A stretch of DNA of 64,000 nt from Bugula neritina. Its lineage: Eukaryota; Bryozoa; Gymnolaemata; Cheilostomatida; Bugulidae. The notes beneath the pieces were generated by a model that was given only the letters and a program-made list of their open reading frames with translations, was not told where the DNA came from and searched no databases. The stretch is taken from the NCBI GenBank assembly GCA_964035545.1, contig OZ037765.1, positions 23,996,004 to 24,060,003 on the forward strand, in the 5' to 3' direction. Made by a program: the position numbers and the translations under genes. Below, one piece after another: positions 1-14,800 of this stretch; the first letter of the stretch is position 1; every line of letters starts with the position of its first letter.

Positions 1-108
1 GATGTGTAATAAAAGGAAATATTAATAAAAATGAAAAAGCATGCATATACTAAAACCCTATGCAGCACAAAGTGTATGACAAGGAAAGTAGAAAAGACAT
101 ATACTCAC

Positions 109-3100
109 CGGCTGGGCAAGTATACATGGTATCTCCAGTAGTAGTGGAAGGACAGGCGCTACCTGCTGGACACGGAGTACACTGGGTGCTGAGACCTGAG
201 GAGAAAGAGCCTGGAGAGCAGAGAACTGGCTCCACATCTGGCGTAGTACACTTGTAGCCTGGTGGACATCTGGTACAGGTGATGGCATTAGAGAGACTGT
301 AGTAACCAGCTGTGCAGTTGACTGGAGTCGTCCTGTGGGAGCACAATTATATACAGTGTAAAAGTTGGTAGATGACAAAAATACCAATATATACTAATAT
401 ATACAAGAGTACATAAGTACTAATAGAGACAGGCAAGAGCACATATCTACTAACATATACATTCAAGTAAAAGTACATAACTAAGATATACAAACAAGAG
501 CACATAACTACTAATAAATACAAGCAAAAGCACATAACTACTAATACTCACGACGGATCTTCACAGGAAGTACCGGCAGAGCAGTCAGTACACTGTGTTT
601 GTCCAGTTTCACCGTTTGTAGTCTGACCAGGTTGGCAGGAGATTGGAGCAGAGTTTTTGAAGGGGCAGGCATACCTTGAATACAGTATAAATGACATGCT
701 AGAGTAGGTGCTGTTATGTGCTATGGTGTCATAAACATGTTCAAACATTCTTGAGTTCTAATCATGTTCATACAATAGTGGGTTTGTAAAGCATATTTGA
801 AAAAAATGTTTTTACCAAAAAATAATTGCTAAAACTACATATTAAAAATGTTTGACTACGTTAGAAACAAGTGTATTACATTTCTAATTAGTATAACAAG
901 GCTATGTAGTCTATAAAATGTACAGCAACACGGAGTATATCATGTGACAATATTATATTGATAATAGTCTGGCAGAACTGGGAGTTAGGTTCGCAATCTC
1001 GGATAAAGTTTTTTTCTCTTTTGATTATTTATCTTGAGGGTCTAGGTAAGTGTTTCCAGGTGAGTGTGGACCTGCCACCCTTGAGCATTTCGAGAAATCC
1101 AAGATGGCCGCCAATTATGAAAAAATCGTAATCTAGTCGGCATAGAGTCTATATTATGTTGCAAAAACAAAATTTTTTTGATGATTAAAATAGATGTGCA
1201 TTTTAGAATGAATATGTGCCATGCCAGTGAAAGAGGAATCAAAGTAAAGAGCCAAGAGACATGTTTCTCAGCTCAAAAATCGGAATTGCTTCAATAAAAC
1301 GTCACATATGGTGCAGAGAAATGATAAAAGGTTTTTGAATAACTGTTTGGACACTGGACAGATATATAAAGAAAAACATTGCTTATTGCCAGTGAATAGA
1401 AAGTGAAAAAAAGATACATATGCAGCATATTGCTCAGCTAAAGTTAAAATTGAACATATATATAATCGTACAAATGCGACAAACTTTCACTCATGTTTAT
1501 ATTAAACACCTTTTTCATTTTTTTCCATCATTAGCATTTGTTAGAAATGTTAGTTCATTGCAGCACACTCTTGTTACTGCTCCACAAGGGTAAAACTCTG
1601 TGCATGAGATAGATGTACTAGAATAGCCATATCTTGTTGTTTTGCGTGATTGTTGGCTTCCACAGGAGCATTTAATGAATTTGGGCCATTTTACTTTATT
1701 TAGTACACATCAGCAGATTATGATCAAACATTTCAAAGTTTGCTCAAAATTCATGAAAACCTACTATATGGGATAATAGAATTCGCTGATTCTATCTATG
1801 GATAACAAAAATGACTGGGAATAGGTCCTACAACATTTAAGCGCGGCGTCATTGTCATACGAGCTAAATATAAATTTGTGAATCATCACGGCCTATATAA
1901 TATCTCAATGTAATAATACATTAGGAATAGACAGCAAACCATGCATAATTGGAAAAGCCTTAATTATTCAGTTTTATTTGTTAAAATTTTGATAGTTTGA
2001 GGCAAAAATCTATATACAATAGCAGCTAAATTGTAAAAAATCGCCAAAAGCTAGAGTCGTCGATTGTACACCAAATTAACTAACATAAGCCACTTCATAA
2101 TACTGTCTGGTGTAAGCACAACATCATTTTCTACTCCTTTTGGGAAAAGAGATTCTGTTAGATTCCCTATCACCTACCAATGTTCTAGTGGGTTTAATGC
2201 CGCAGTTTCATATGGCTACCTGGAGGTGTGCTCTGGTGACATTGTCCGATAGCTTCATCTGTAGGAGGCAAAATATACAAGTTAAAGGCACATCGCAAAT
2301 AGCATTGCTGACCTTGGTTTCCCAAGCCTTTTGTCTTGCAGATGTCATGGAGGAGCACTTTGCATAATTGTAGCAACATAGCATAAACTTGGTAGCTTGT
2401 ATGAATAGTAACCCTGAAAAAAAGCACTAGTGTCACCAAATCACACTTTCCTTTTACCAAGACATTTAGTATGACTCTCTTTCCAATATTTTACATTATT
2501 GTTCCTGAGAGGCCATGGGAAGGCAGCAAATTGTTCATTATAAGGCTTTGTCTCGGACTTTCTCACCCAGTACGCCGTGGTCCAGGATGAGTAGCGGTTT
2601 TGCAGGGCACCAGGTGCTATCAGAGAGTGTCATCTGATTCTATTGTCAACATCTTCATCTGAGAAGCCACATTTCAGTATGCCATCCTTCATTGTATCCA
2701 TTAACCTTTTTTTTGCCCCCCCCCCTCTCTTTCTCTTTCTCTGTATGTTCATCTCAGCTACCATTATAATATCTTCCTTCGTATCTCTTCTGCGCACATT
2801 TCCATACTATTGAAGAGGTCTCCTCCTCATGTCTATTGCGATAGCTTCTATTTTGGCCTCCTCCTTTATATTATCATTTGTTACATGATCTTCCCAATTC
2901 ATATTGTAAATGTTTTGAAGCATCCTCGTCTCAGTTGCACTTATCTGCTTCAAAATTGACAAGAGCAACAGGGTGGCATCATTCTTGGAGTGGGTCATTG
3001 CAGAGTTCAATCTTCCGTTTGACAGACTCCCTGTCCTTGAATCAGATTGGATTCTTGATTGCATCTCAACCCTATGAGTAGTGAAAACATTTATTTCAGA

Positions 3101-6100
3101 CTCATCCCTGATGTCACTGAGGCCATACTGTATCTTGTTGCATGCAGAGGTGCTGTACACCCACACTTTGAGAGTTTCGGATTTAGTGGTGATGCCAATG
3201 ATTCCCCTTGCTGTGACCAAATCTTACGAAGGTCACCTCAATGGTCATGTCCGACCAGATGCCGTTGAGCTGGCCGCGTTTATGATGCATTTTGTGGTTA
3301 CCAGCCGTGAATTCAATCCTTACATCTTGTGGCATCACCTCCACGCTATGCAGATATAAGTACATTTCCTCTTTCATTGCTAGGTGTAAGGCCCAGTCTC
3401 ATTCTCTAACAGCTATGACGTGGGTGTTGATGGTAAAATTGGTCCAATAAAGCACATGGCCCACAGTTTTGCTGTTCTTGAGCTCTCTGCAATCTTAATC
3501 AACATCTTTTCAAGGTCCTTCATGCTAGTGACTACACTTTCATCAAGGCTAGCTTTAACAGTTCTCCCACCAATATTCTCAGACCTTGGAGAAACTTTTT
3601 CTATTTAGCATTTTGGAGAAACCACCAAAAGTAGAATCAACTACTTCTACCAAATCACTTTCAGCTATTAGTGTTCTAGTGCACCCAACATAGGTCATTA
3701 AAAGGGGAGAAATTAATAGTAAACGTTAATAAAAGGGAATTGGTATGAAAAAGGTAGGAAACCACTATTCTAATAGATGTATTACTTCCCTCAGCATGAA
3801 ATACATTTTCATTCATAAAAAACTGTCTACAAATGCTTTTAGAGGAAAATTCAAATGTGCTGATTGTAGAAATAGTGTTCGAAAGCAAAAATGTCAATAT
3901 TTAGATAAATGATGTGTCAATAATAAAGCAATAAAATTATGTTAAGAAGCCATGGTGCTGTGTTATTAAGGTTGTTGACCCTTTTTTATAACTTTAAAGA
4001 ACATAGCTAAAGTTTTAAAACTGAAAATAACTATTAAGTTGGCAGCTCAACAAACCTTTTTGATAGGCATGCCAGTTGGAAATAAATTGCTATTTAGCTC
4101 ATATGGCAACGACGTTGCATTTTAAGTTTGCAGAACCCCTTTCAGCTTTATTTGGTGGACATATTTGTAATCAGCATATAAAATCACACCATATAGTACA
4201 TTTTCATGAAGTTAGAACAAACTGATGCAGAAATGCAAGGAAATTATAAACACGGCAAGGCTAAGTTAAACTTGAAAAAATGAATGATTAAGGCTTAGCT
4301 TAGTTACCGTTGAGTATCATTTGCCTATTACTCAATAATACTTATGATAAAGGCACATGCATCTTTATTATATTAATTTCTAAAGATTTCAAAGCATTGG
4401 AACCTTAAATTTAGCCCCAATGGGTAGGTACATTTGAATTAGAAAAAGTCGCTTGGTGCCTGGCGGCCATCTTGAATTTCTCGAAATGCTCAAGGGTAGG
4501 AAGTCCACACCCACCTGGAAACATTTACCTAGACCATATATTTGAATAATCAAGAGAGAAAAAAACTTTATCCGGGATTGCGAACCTAAGTCAAAAATTG
4601 GCATTTTTCTGCCAGACTATAAGGAAAAAAATCCTTTTTCACACTAATTTCTTCAACTGAACAAGGTTAGAATTTTATAGTATGGAATTTGAAAATAGAT
4701 TTAAAAAGCCTTCTTGAGCAAGTTTGCATATAAATAATATATTGTGTGTAGCATAGTTAATTCGATGAAATTTAACTTGTTAATAGTCTAGTAGTTTAGT
4801 TAGTAGTTACTGTAGATATAACCTACCCTGCAGGACAAATGGTACAGCCCTGCTCTCCCACATAACTATAGTAACCATCATCACATTCTGTCAACTCATC
4901 GGATGGTAAAGTGCAGTTGTACCCAGCTGGACATTCGTAGCACACAGATATATTCTGCAAATATAAATATCCAGTAACAGTGACAACAGGCTAAAAGTCT
5001 ACCATGTTATGTTCTTCAATGCTACTCCTAACTTTAATAGCCAACATGCTAAGTGCTGAGTTTAAGAGGTGCTGAGCAAAAAATTGACAAATATAAATAA
5101 ACTGGTTGTTATATCAAATAACTGCTCCTGTGCCACATACGAATAAGTTCATGACACGCTTTAAAAAACTCTCCATCAGGACTTCTCACGAGGATAGTGA
5201 CTATAAACTTGCACGAGTTTATTTTATATCAAATAAACAAGCTTACCTGGGGGCTATATTGGCCAGCTAAACAAGACTGAGGGGCACTCGACTTGTCCAC
5301 ACACTGGCTGCCGGCATCACATCCCAAACAGGAAGTGTAGGCAGCACCCAAGGCATATTCTCCGGCATCACATGGCAGCGGCAATGATGATTTAACAGGG
5401 CATTTATATCCAGCAGGACACACTGTACATGATAATACCTGGTAAATACAGAAACACAGTCTTAGAGCAGCTCATAATATATAACTAGGAAATTAACAAA
5501 CTGTTAGAAATTAATTTCAATACTAAAAGTTAAAGTCCTTTCAAATCGAAATTTCTATACAAACTTTATGTTTTAGATAATGTTGCATTTAAAAATTAAA
5601 AGCACATTCAGTTATACTAGAACAATAAACTACATTAAATGAACAATTATTCTTCCAATTGTTAGTCATAGACGAATTACCTTTCCACCAATACTGTAAA
5701 AACCATCACCGCAATCTACCGGCTCTTCAGTGATATTATTGCAGCTCTTTCCAGGAGGACAAGAGAGACAGAACTCAGATGCAGGTGGAGCGTACAGACC
5801 TGAAAAACAATTGATCTCATCATGCAACACAGTTTATACTAGGGAGAATTTTTAGTAAGTTGATTGCAACATAAAAAAATACTTTGGGTTTATAATCACT
5901 ATCCCTGTGAGAACCTTTGAGGGAAAAAATTACAACATCAAAACATAGAACAAAATGAATATTATGTCCTCAGCATAGCTTTTAGCCACCAAGTTAGTAG
6001 ATAAAGTTGATCATAAGTAAATGCATGTACTGACCAGCCTCACAAGCAGTGCACGTGCTGTCCCCGGCACCACTGTAGTAACCCTGTTCACAATCAGCGG

Positions 6101-8844
6101 GAACTGAGTGATGAGTTCCGTTGAAACAGCTTTGACCGGCCGGACACCTCGGACAAGAATCAGCGCCCCCTGTTGAGTAGTAGCCGTCTGGACAGAGCTA
6201 AAGAGATACAGTGACATTGTGTTACATGATGCACTAAACTAATTATATTATTTATTTATTTATTGGTATTAATAAATATTTATCATATATTATTATAGCT
6301 ATATACTTTTGCCATGTGGTAAAGTTGAAAACAATGCATAAGATAGGTATCCAACCAAAACATAGGACTGCACTCTCAATGATATTATTTGTAAATGTGT
6401 AATTAAATGAACACTATAAACTTTTATTACATAATAAGTGTAAATTACTGTACATTTAATTTTATTGATATTCATTAAAAAATGAGCAGCAGGGTAACTT
6501 TTAGTCAAATTTAAAAAGTACTTGTATTAATTCATTTAGCTATGTTGAAGTCAGAGCAATCCAAGCAATTATATAAATTTAAATACAATACAAAATGAAA
6601 TATCATATTATACTTAATGTAACATTGTTATGAAATATTTTATGTATCAGTACCATTTAGTCTCTTGATTACTAACTTATTACATGTTACGCAGACACAA
6701 AACATCAGACTTCATTAGCCAGCATATAGTTAAAGCAATATAACTCTACTGTATTGCCCATCAACTTACAATACATCTCATATCTCCTGCCAGACTGTAG
6801 TAACCAGCATCGCAGTCTACAGGTGATGCAGTTTTATCCTCACAAGACTGTCCTGCTGGACACACTTTACACAGTGCCAAACCCTCCACGTCAGCATACA
6901 GTCCATCAGGACAGAGTTGCTGCCCGGCAGCAGCTGACTCACAGTAGTAGCCAACTGGACAGTCGAGACACGCTGTCCCGTTACTGTACTCACCAGCCTG
7001 GAAGTGGTAACACAACGTTATAAGTTCTCAAGATATATTTTAAATAACGTATTAGCAGAATGGCAAGTAAGTTACAAGTTACTAAATACAGCAAAAAGCA
7101 ATTTATAAATTGAAGATTAAACTCATTATACAAACAGGAAATGGATGCAATATAATGCACTTACATTGCAAGGGGAGACAGGGCCACCGCCACATGTAGC
7201 TCCTGCTGGGCATGTTATGCATCCAGTAGATCCAGCAGGTGCATACTGAAATATTATATATACTTTATACATAATGCAATATAAACTATATCATACAAGT
7301 ATTATACTGTGATATATTCCATAAGCTCACATAACAAAACTTCAACATATACTACACGATATACATATAAAATGAGTATACATATAATAACTGAGATTAA
7401 GCACAACATGATTACACTGTAATATAAACTTTTCAAACACCATTTAACTTTCAACTACCTAATTTACCATAAGTCAGTTGGCTGAAACGAAAAATTTAAA
7501 CTAATTATTGCGGAATAGAAACACATTGCATACAGTAAATGGACCTTATTTTCCTTTAATTTGAGAAGAGCAAATAAATAAAATTATGAAAGTAGCCTTT
7601 AATACCTGAGTTCCTGTGATGCATGCAATAGGATCCTGGTCTTTATAAGGACACCTAAAGTTCTCTGGACACTCATTGCATGCCAAGGAGCCATTACTCG
7701 TTGTATAGAAACCATTTGGGCACTGAAATCGTATAGGAAGATAATTACTGTAAGTTAGCATAACTAGAGGAATGTTCTCTACATATATGTACAACACTGC
7801 AATTACACACATCCAACATTAGACCTATATACATCTATATGCAACATTACATTATATCTATACGCATGCAACATTACACCTACATGTATACAGCATTATA
7901 TCTAAATGCATGCAACATTACACCTACATGGATATAACACCTCAAATATATTCTATCACTATACAATCTTCTCAAAATAATAAAAAAGAATTGATATAAA
8001 TTATATATGAACTAATGTAAAGGTAATTTCCAACTAACATATTTGATAGAGTTTACAGAGTTTATAGTAAGAAAAACAAATGCTCACTTCGTTACAAGTT
8101 GTCTGCCCTGAGAGACGTTGATACTGTCCAGCAACACAGCTGACAGGGGAGGCAGCGGGGTCAGCACACTGATGACCTTCAGGACACTCTGTACACAGGT
8201 CTGTGGTATTGCCATCTTTGTAATATCCCGGCTCACACGTGTAACAAGTGACAGAGCTGGCATAGCTGCAGACACCCAATACAAGTATAGTGACATCATC
8301 AGTACTATACGAATACTCTATTATATTATTCTCTAGATGACTTCAGCTAACTCTTAGCAGAGAATTCAAATGCTATAGTCACTGCGTTTCCATTACTTCA
8401 AGTTATGCAAATGGATGCTCGTATGGATTTTTTGTGGTTGCAGTTTACATTAACTTATGATTGTGATTTCATTCTATGCAACTGTTTCCAAACATTGAAT
8501 GCAAAATCCATTTGCATAATTTGAAGTTTGGAAATGAAGCGATTATCTATTTGTTGCTATTACTATTCCAGCTTCAGATACATGATTTTTATTTACTTTA
8601 CGAGGTAGTATTCTGAAATAAAAGTCGTATAGTTTGTATGTTAAGTCATTATTGCCAACACTTGATTACTATCTTCATTTGTAAAGTTTACTATAAAGCT
8701 ACATCAGATTCATAACAAATGAATAATATTGGACTCACCTATATAATCCAACACCACAGAGCACGGGCAGGCCGGTGTTAGTCGGACATTTGTAGCCTTC
8801 CGGGCATTGGGTGCAGTTATCCGCTCCGTTTGAGCTATACGAGC
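109..8844 (-). CDS. C-terminal (in window) block of the cysteine-rich gene: 11 diverged exons with mixed phases
   Basis: These exons (81-228 bp) have phases 0, 1 and 2, unlike the uniform array upstream, and several carry one and a half or two repeats each (for example 6770-6997 and 5247-5438). Motifs such as CPAGYKC, CPAGQSC and CPPGKSC keep the family spacing. Each junction restores frame; for example 4827 ends in GG and 674 starts with G, rebuilding Gly before Tyr-Ala-Cys-Pro. The sequence is diverged, with no near-identical pairs, so this looks like the ancestral part of the gene. The block is incomplete at the window edge. Confidence 0.8.
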
Positions 8845-11800
8845 CTGTACAACAGTACTATTGTGCAATGGCAACATTGAGTGTGTTTATTTCAATACTC
8901 ATACCTAATACCAGTACTAAAACATATTTATACCAAATACTATTATTAAAATTACTGATATTAAATATTAGCAAGTTAAAAATACTAATATTTATTACTA
9001 GTACTAATACATACTTATACCTAGCACTAATACTAAGAAATAACCTAACTATTATTATATATATATTTGTATTGACTTCAGAATACCCGATTCACAAGCT
9101 GAGCAGACTTCCTGCCCGAGGATGCTGTAAGTTCCTGCCTCACACTCCGTAGCAGTAGACACATTACACTGACTGCCAGCTGGACACAGCTCACACACAC
9201 CGTTGGCAACTGGCAAATAATATCCTAGAATACAAAACATACCACGTTCTTAGCATATATACTGTGTAGACCCGGCTATGACAATACCTATATTTACATC
9301 TATACCACGCAATGCAAATACCTTGAACACACGACACACAGTCTTCTTGCAGCTCTTCACTTCTGTACCCAGCATCACATACAGACTTTGCAGTTTTGTT
9401 ACAACTGTAGCCAGCTGGGCAGACTAGACACGAATCATTCCCTTCTAATGGCTGGTAGTACCCTGAACATACAACATAAGTATTGCGCTATGAACAAGCT
9501 CAGCTGTCTCTACAGAAGTTTATCTGCATAAATAATATAATATACTATATCTGTTAAATTTTAATTACCATAGTGATTCCAATTAGCATAATTCTAATGG
9601 TAATATTGATATTGTACCCTATACATAAAACTCTTATAATACCTACTACTTTTAGTTTATTATTCATATATACTTATGAACTGCAAATACAGTTACCAAA
9701 ATTTCAACTTCAAAGCAATTTCGTCTTGGGAGAACAACTCCATACTGCAGAATATAGTGTAAACTGTCAGTTTCAGTTAAACTGTTTTTATTTGTTAATA
9801 AATGCTTACCTTCCAAGCATGTTAGACACTCAAGCTGACCCAGCGCACTAAAGCTGCCGGCATCGCATATTGTAGCAGCAGTGGAGTTGCAGCTGTAGCC
9901 TGCTGGACACGGACTACATTCCTCCTGGCCAGGAGAAGGCTGGTAGTAACCTGTACATTAGTAACCTGTACATTAGTAACCTGTACATTAGTAACCTGTA
10001 CATTAGTAACCTGTACATTAGTAACCTGTTCATTAGTAACCTGTTCATTAGTAAGCTGTACATTAGTAAGCTGTACATTAGTAAGCTGTCAAAGTTTCAT
10101 GCATATAACAAGAATAAGACAACTCTGCAGGAAGTACTATAAGCTACAGCTAACTAACACAAGCAAGCTGTTAGTTACGAGGCGAACCAGCACTTGAGAA
10201 ACTTCCATATAACAGGAAATAAGCACACTGCTATAACACGCGAACACACTTGGCTTTTGCAATACTTTGTTTAAAAGCTCTGCATATTTTAGGACTGACA
10301 AAAGCAATTAGAAGCCTTTTTCAATACTATAGAAATTGCTCTAGATTTAGAAAGAAAAGCTGACTACACCATGAGGGTTACGACCACCAACTATACCTGT
10401 AGCGCAGATAAGGCACTCTTTTAACCCTAGTGAGCTGTATGTCCCTTCTGGGCATATTTGTGCACTAGTGGCATTACAAGAATAGCCCAGGGGACACAAC
10501 TCACAAGAGCTATTTCCCAAATAATAGCCTATAAGTGAAAATAACAGAGTAAACAAAAGGTTAAAATACAATGACTGCAGGTAAACTGTAAGTATGCAGA
10601 TAACAACTGTGGCAGCATTAGCAGCATACTAAGCGTATACATTACCTTGAGGACAGGTGATACAGTCAGCTACTCCAAGAGGACTGACATAATTATCAGG
10701 ACAAAGTTGAGAATGAGTTGAGTTACAAGAAGATCCAGCAGGACACTGATCACACTCTGATTGTCCTCCAAGTGGCTGGTAGTATCCTGTGGGTATAGAA
10801 GATGAGATGTGTAATCGGACACAGGTTATTAACAAAATTCTAGGCAATGATTTCATTGTTTACTTACTATAAAATTAGTTGACTAAAATAAACAAATATT
10901 TCAATGATACTCCATAAATACTAATAGCACATTCCACTTTATGTAATGTAATGTAATATCACTTTTCCAGTAAAACACAAATTAAACTAGACACCCATAC
11001 AATATATAAATTTTAATATCTACAAGGTGGAAAAACCGTACAGTGAAGATTACTGTATAGCATAATAGGCTAACCTAGAAAAGTAACTGTGCTTAACTAA
11101 TGGCATAGCTCAATCACTACACAGAAATATAAAAAATACAAACTCCTTACTTCTAGTATTTTAAAAAACTGATAAAAGCAATTGAGCTACTAGTCAATTA
11201 GGTATGCAGTTTTATGAAGAAAATAATGAAAAAGAACAGAAAAAGAAAAGTTTTTAAATATAAGAGACACGATTACAGAAGTTATCAGACTAACTAATGC
11301 AGTCTCTTTTTCATAAATTTTAATAATTAGAAAATTTTATAGGAATTTGAAGTAGCTCACTAGCAATAGAATATGTCGAACAGCCAATTACACACGAACA
11401 GCCAATTACACACGCTAAATAACAGTTGCAAAAAGCTATTCATTGAGAAATAAGAACAATTACCCTGTAAACAGGCTGTGCAGGCCATTTGACCAAAGGC
11501 ACTGACAGTTCCAGCCTCACAGTCGACAGCAGCAGTGAGGTTGCACTCTTTACCACCCGGGCACTGGATACATGAAGAGTTGGACTCTACTGGCTGATAG
11601 AATCCTGTGACATAAATTTGAGAATCATTCAGTGAAACATGGCCACAGGATAATAAATATGATACAGCTAAAAAAAGGTATTGGAAAAAATATTACATAA
11701 CTCGGTACTAAACCAATCATGTATACATTACCGTGAGGACAAGAAGTACAGTCAGCTACTCCAAGAGGACTGACATAATTATCAGGACAAAGTTGAGAAT

Positions 11801-14800
11801 GAGTTGAGTTACAGGAAGATCCAGCAGGACACTGATCACACTCTGATTGTCCTCCAACTGGCTGGTAGTATCCTGTGGGCAAGACACGAGAGAAGCAAAA
11901 TAAGAACTAACAGCTTACTAAGTTAGAACTCTCATCCTTATTGTCATTAAAAATCTTGAAAAATTTATAAATCAAGTGCCATCATCGTGATTTCAACTGA
12001 GTCAAAAATTCATTCTCTAAAAATCATGATTTTGAACTTTTGGACATGATATTTAGAACTACTATTGCAGCAATTTGGAAATAATAAAATTAGTAGGACT
12101 ACCTAAGTCCTAAAACATACGTCCATAAACACAAAACCCAAAAGTTTATTTACTTTAGTAACTAAAAAATATTGATTTATTACGTTTTCAAACTCCAATA
12201 TGGCTTTTGTTAAAAAGAGCAGTAGATAGAAATAGCTTCTCTGGCTAGAATTTCTCAATAAAACAAATAATTAGATACGACAGTAGCCTCCAATTGGTGT
12301 ATATTCCGACATTTTATAGATACCCATATTATGCATCATATACACAGCCACAACCAGCTTTATTTCCATTAAGGAAATAGTTTTATCATACAGTAACACA
12401 AACTTAAGACAACATTGCAATCATAACTGCAGAATCAACAATTATCACATAAGTAAAAACTGGTGATTCTACAAATAAGCGAAAAAGAGAGAACAGTTAC
12501 AAAATAGACAAACTTGACAACTGCACACATTAGATAATTCAATATCAATTACTATAGATCTTTAATCCAGTGGCAAAAATTGAAAGAAAATACTAAGAGG
12601 TACCCTAAAAATGTAATACTGATCTTAGCATCTAAGATGCCTTGTGACAAAAGGTTCTCCCATCCCTAGAAGAGGGAGGCCAAAAAGAGGAAGCATAGTG
12701 GGCAAAAAGAAATTGTGATTTTAAGCTCTAATTCCACATCACAGCTTCAAGCATTTTTTTAGAAGGAAACACAAAAGGATTATTGAATTAAACATACTAT
12801 AAATTTTGAAAATCAAACATAAATATAATCATTATTATATGGTATCTGTACGACCATTAATCGAGTTATTTTGGTGATCCTTTTACAGAAATATGATATA
12901 ATATTGATACCAGTATAATTATTGGTATTAACTTCAGCAATCTAGACATTAAACATGAATAGTTTATATAGACCTGAGAAATTAAACATTGAATAAACTA
13001 TTTAAATGAATTACAGCAATGGCTGTAAAGACTTATGTAGGTTTTGTTAGGACATTACATGGGCTGGGAAAGCTTTTTCTAATTCAGTATAGCTGTACTT
13101 GTATTAGCATAGCTATATTAACTACATTATGCTTTTTTTACAACGATTCAGGCTACTACAAAATAGCTAACTTTTTAGACTGGTATATAAACTGGTTTTT
13201 TTATTCAGAGACTTCTTATCTTTTTACTTACAACTTGCAACTATAACTTATGATATAACTTTTTGTCATTGCTATTTTCTTTCAGTCTGTGACAATAAAC
13301 ATAACTACATCTATATAATATTAAAACACAACAGTTTGGTTTTTGATTTTCATGAAGTGCTTAATACCGGCACTATGTCAAACTATGCAAGAACAGAAAC
13401 CCCTAATAGGTGACTTCACATAAGATATTGTAGAATGAGTCAATGGGGTATTATGGTAGGGATGCTATCAAGTCTGGGAGATCCAAGAGAAATAACGGAG
13501 ATATAAGATGCTCCAGCATGTCCCCTAACTTTGATCACTGGCAAGAACTAGTCTATTTTCCAGTATAACATTCTATGAGAAATTATTAAGAATGTAATGT
13601 TATCTAAATAAACACTATTTGAAGTATATTGCTAAAAAGAGAAATACTAAACAGCATGAGAGATCAAATGCATCTCATCAAACTGCTATAGTAGAAACGG
13701 AATAGCAACACAATGGTGTAAAACTTCAAAATAAGAACAATTACCTTGCAAACAGGCTGTGCAAGCCATTTGACCAAAGGCGCTGACAGTTCCAGCCTCA
13801 CAGTCTACAGCAGCAGTGAGGTTGCACTCTTTACCACCAGGGCACTGGATACATGAAGAGTTGGACTCTGCTGGCTGATAGAATCCTGTGACATAAATTT
13901 AAGAATCATCCAGTGAAACATAGCCAAAGGGTAATGAATATAATGCAGCTAAAAGTATTGGAAAAATATTACATAATTTGATACTAAACCAATCATGTAT
14001 AACTTACCATGGGGACAGGTGGAACAGTCAGCTACTCCAAGAGGACTGACATAATTATCAGGACAAAGTTGAGAATGAGTTGAGTTACAGGAAGATCCAG
14101 CAGGACACTGATCACACTCTGATTGTCCTTCTAGTGGCTGGTAGTATCCTGTGAGTGTAGAAGATGAGAGAAACTTGTTTGCAATGTGTATGTTGATAAC
14201 CATTGGTTTTACAAAAATGGATAAAATTGAAAAAATGAAATGAGAAAGTCAAGACACAGAATGACAGGTAAAAACTTCAGTGTTACCTTGTGGACAGCTG
14301 GTACATGACATTTGACCTTCAATGCTGTAACTCCCTGCAGTGCAATTGTTAGATGCAGTAGAATTACACTCTGCACCAGATGGACATTGGACACAGGAGT
14401 TGCTAGATTCTGGTGGCAGATAGAAACCTGGAGAGAAGCAGAGATCTGTATTATATACTAAAGATAAATTATTAAAGATAAAACTCTTTAGCGGAAATAA
14501 TAATTAAAACACTTGATAAATGAACATGTATAAATTACCGTCAAGACAAGAAGTACAGTCAGCTACTCCAAGAGGACTGACATAATTATCAGGACAAAGT
14601 TGAGAATGAGTTGAGTTACAGGAAGATCCAGCAGGACACTGATCACACTCTGATTGTCCTCCAAGTGGCTGGTAGTATCCTGTGGGTGTAGAAGATAAAA
14701 CATTTAAACAGGTTCTGTACTCAATGTTCTGTGGCTACAGGAACTGATGCAAGTTACCTTACTTTAATAGCAAACTTATGAATATATATTATTATCATTA

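Larger units (their letters stand above)
967..4617. mobile_element. Terminal-inverted-repeat DNA transposon relic, about 3.65 kb, in an intron of the cysteine-rich gene
   Basis: The left end (967-1112) and right end (4462-4617) are inverted copies of about 150 bp. Both start GTCTGGCAGAA and reach an aagatggccgcc motif, with small indels between them. The dinucleotide TA flanks both ends (965-966 and 4618-4619), consistent with a TA target duplication. The interior holds a broken minus-strand reading frame and a LINE fragment. It lies in the intron between exons 4827-4954 and 552-674. The arms have diverged visibly, so the insertion is old. Confidence 0.75.

Noticed and set aside
58-387. Minus-strand 109-codon frame overlapping exon 109-332
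   Set aside because: It is an out-of-frame shadow of the cysteine-rich exon; the true frame keeps the CPPGYKC-type spacing and joins its neighbour in phase.
9946-10090. Regular direct repeats that might suggest a CRISPR array
   Set aside because: The units are contiguous 15-mers with no spacers in a eukaryotic gene; this is a minisatellite.
13019-13246. Plus-strand 75-codon open frame in the large array intron
   Set aside because: No domain, opposite strand to the gene, and base composition like the surrounding intron.
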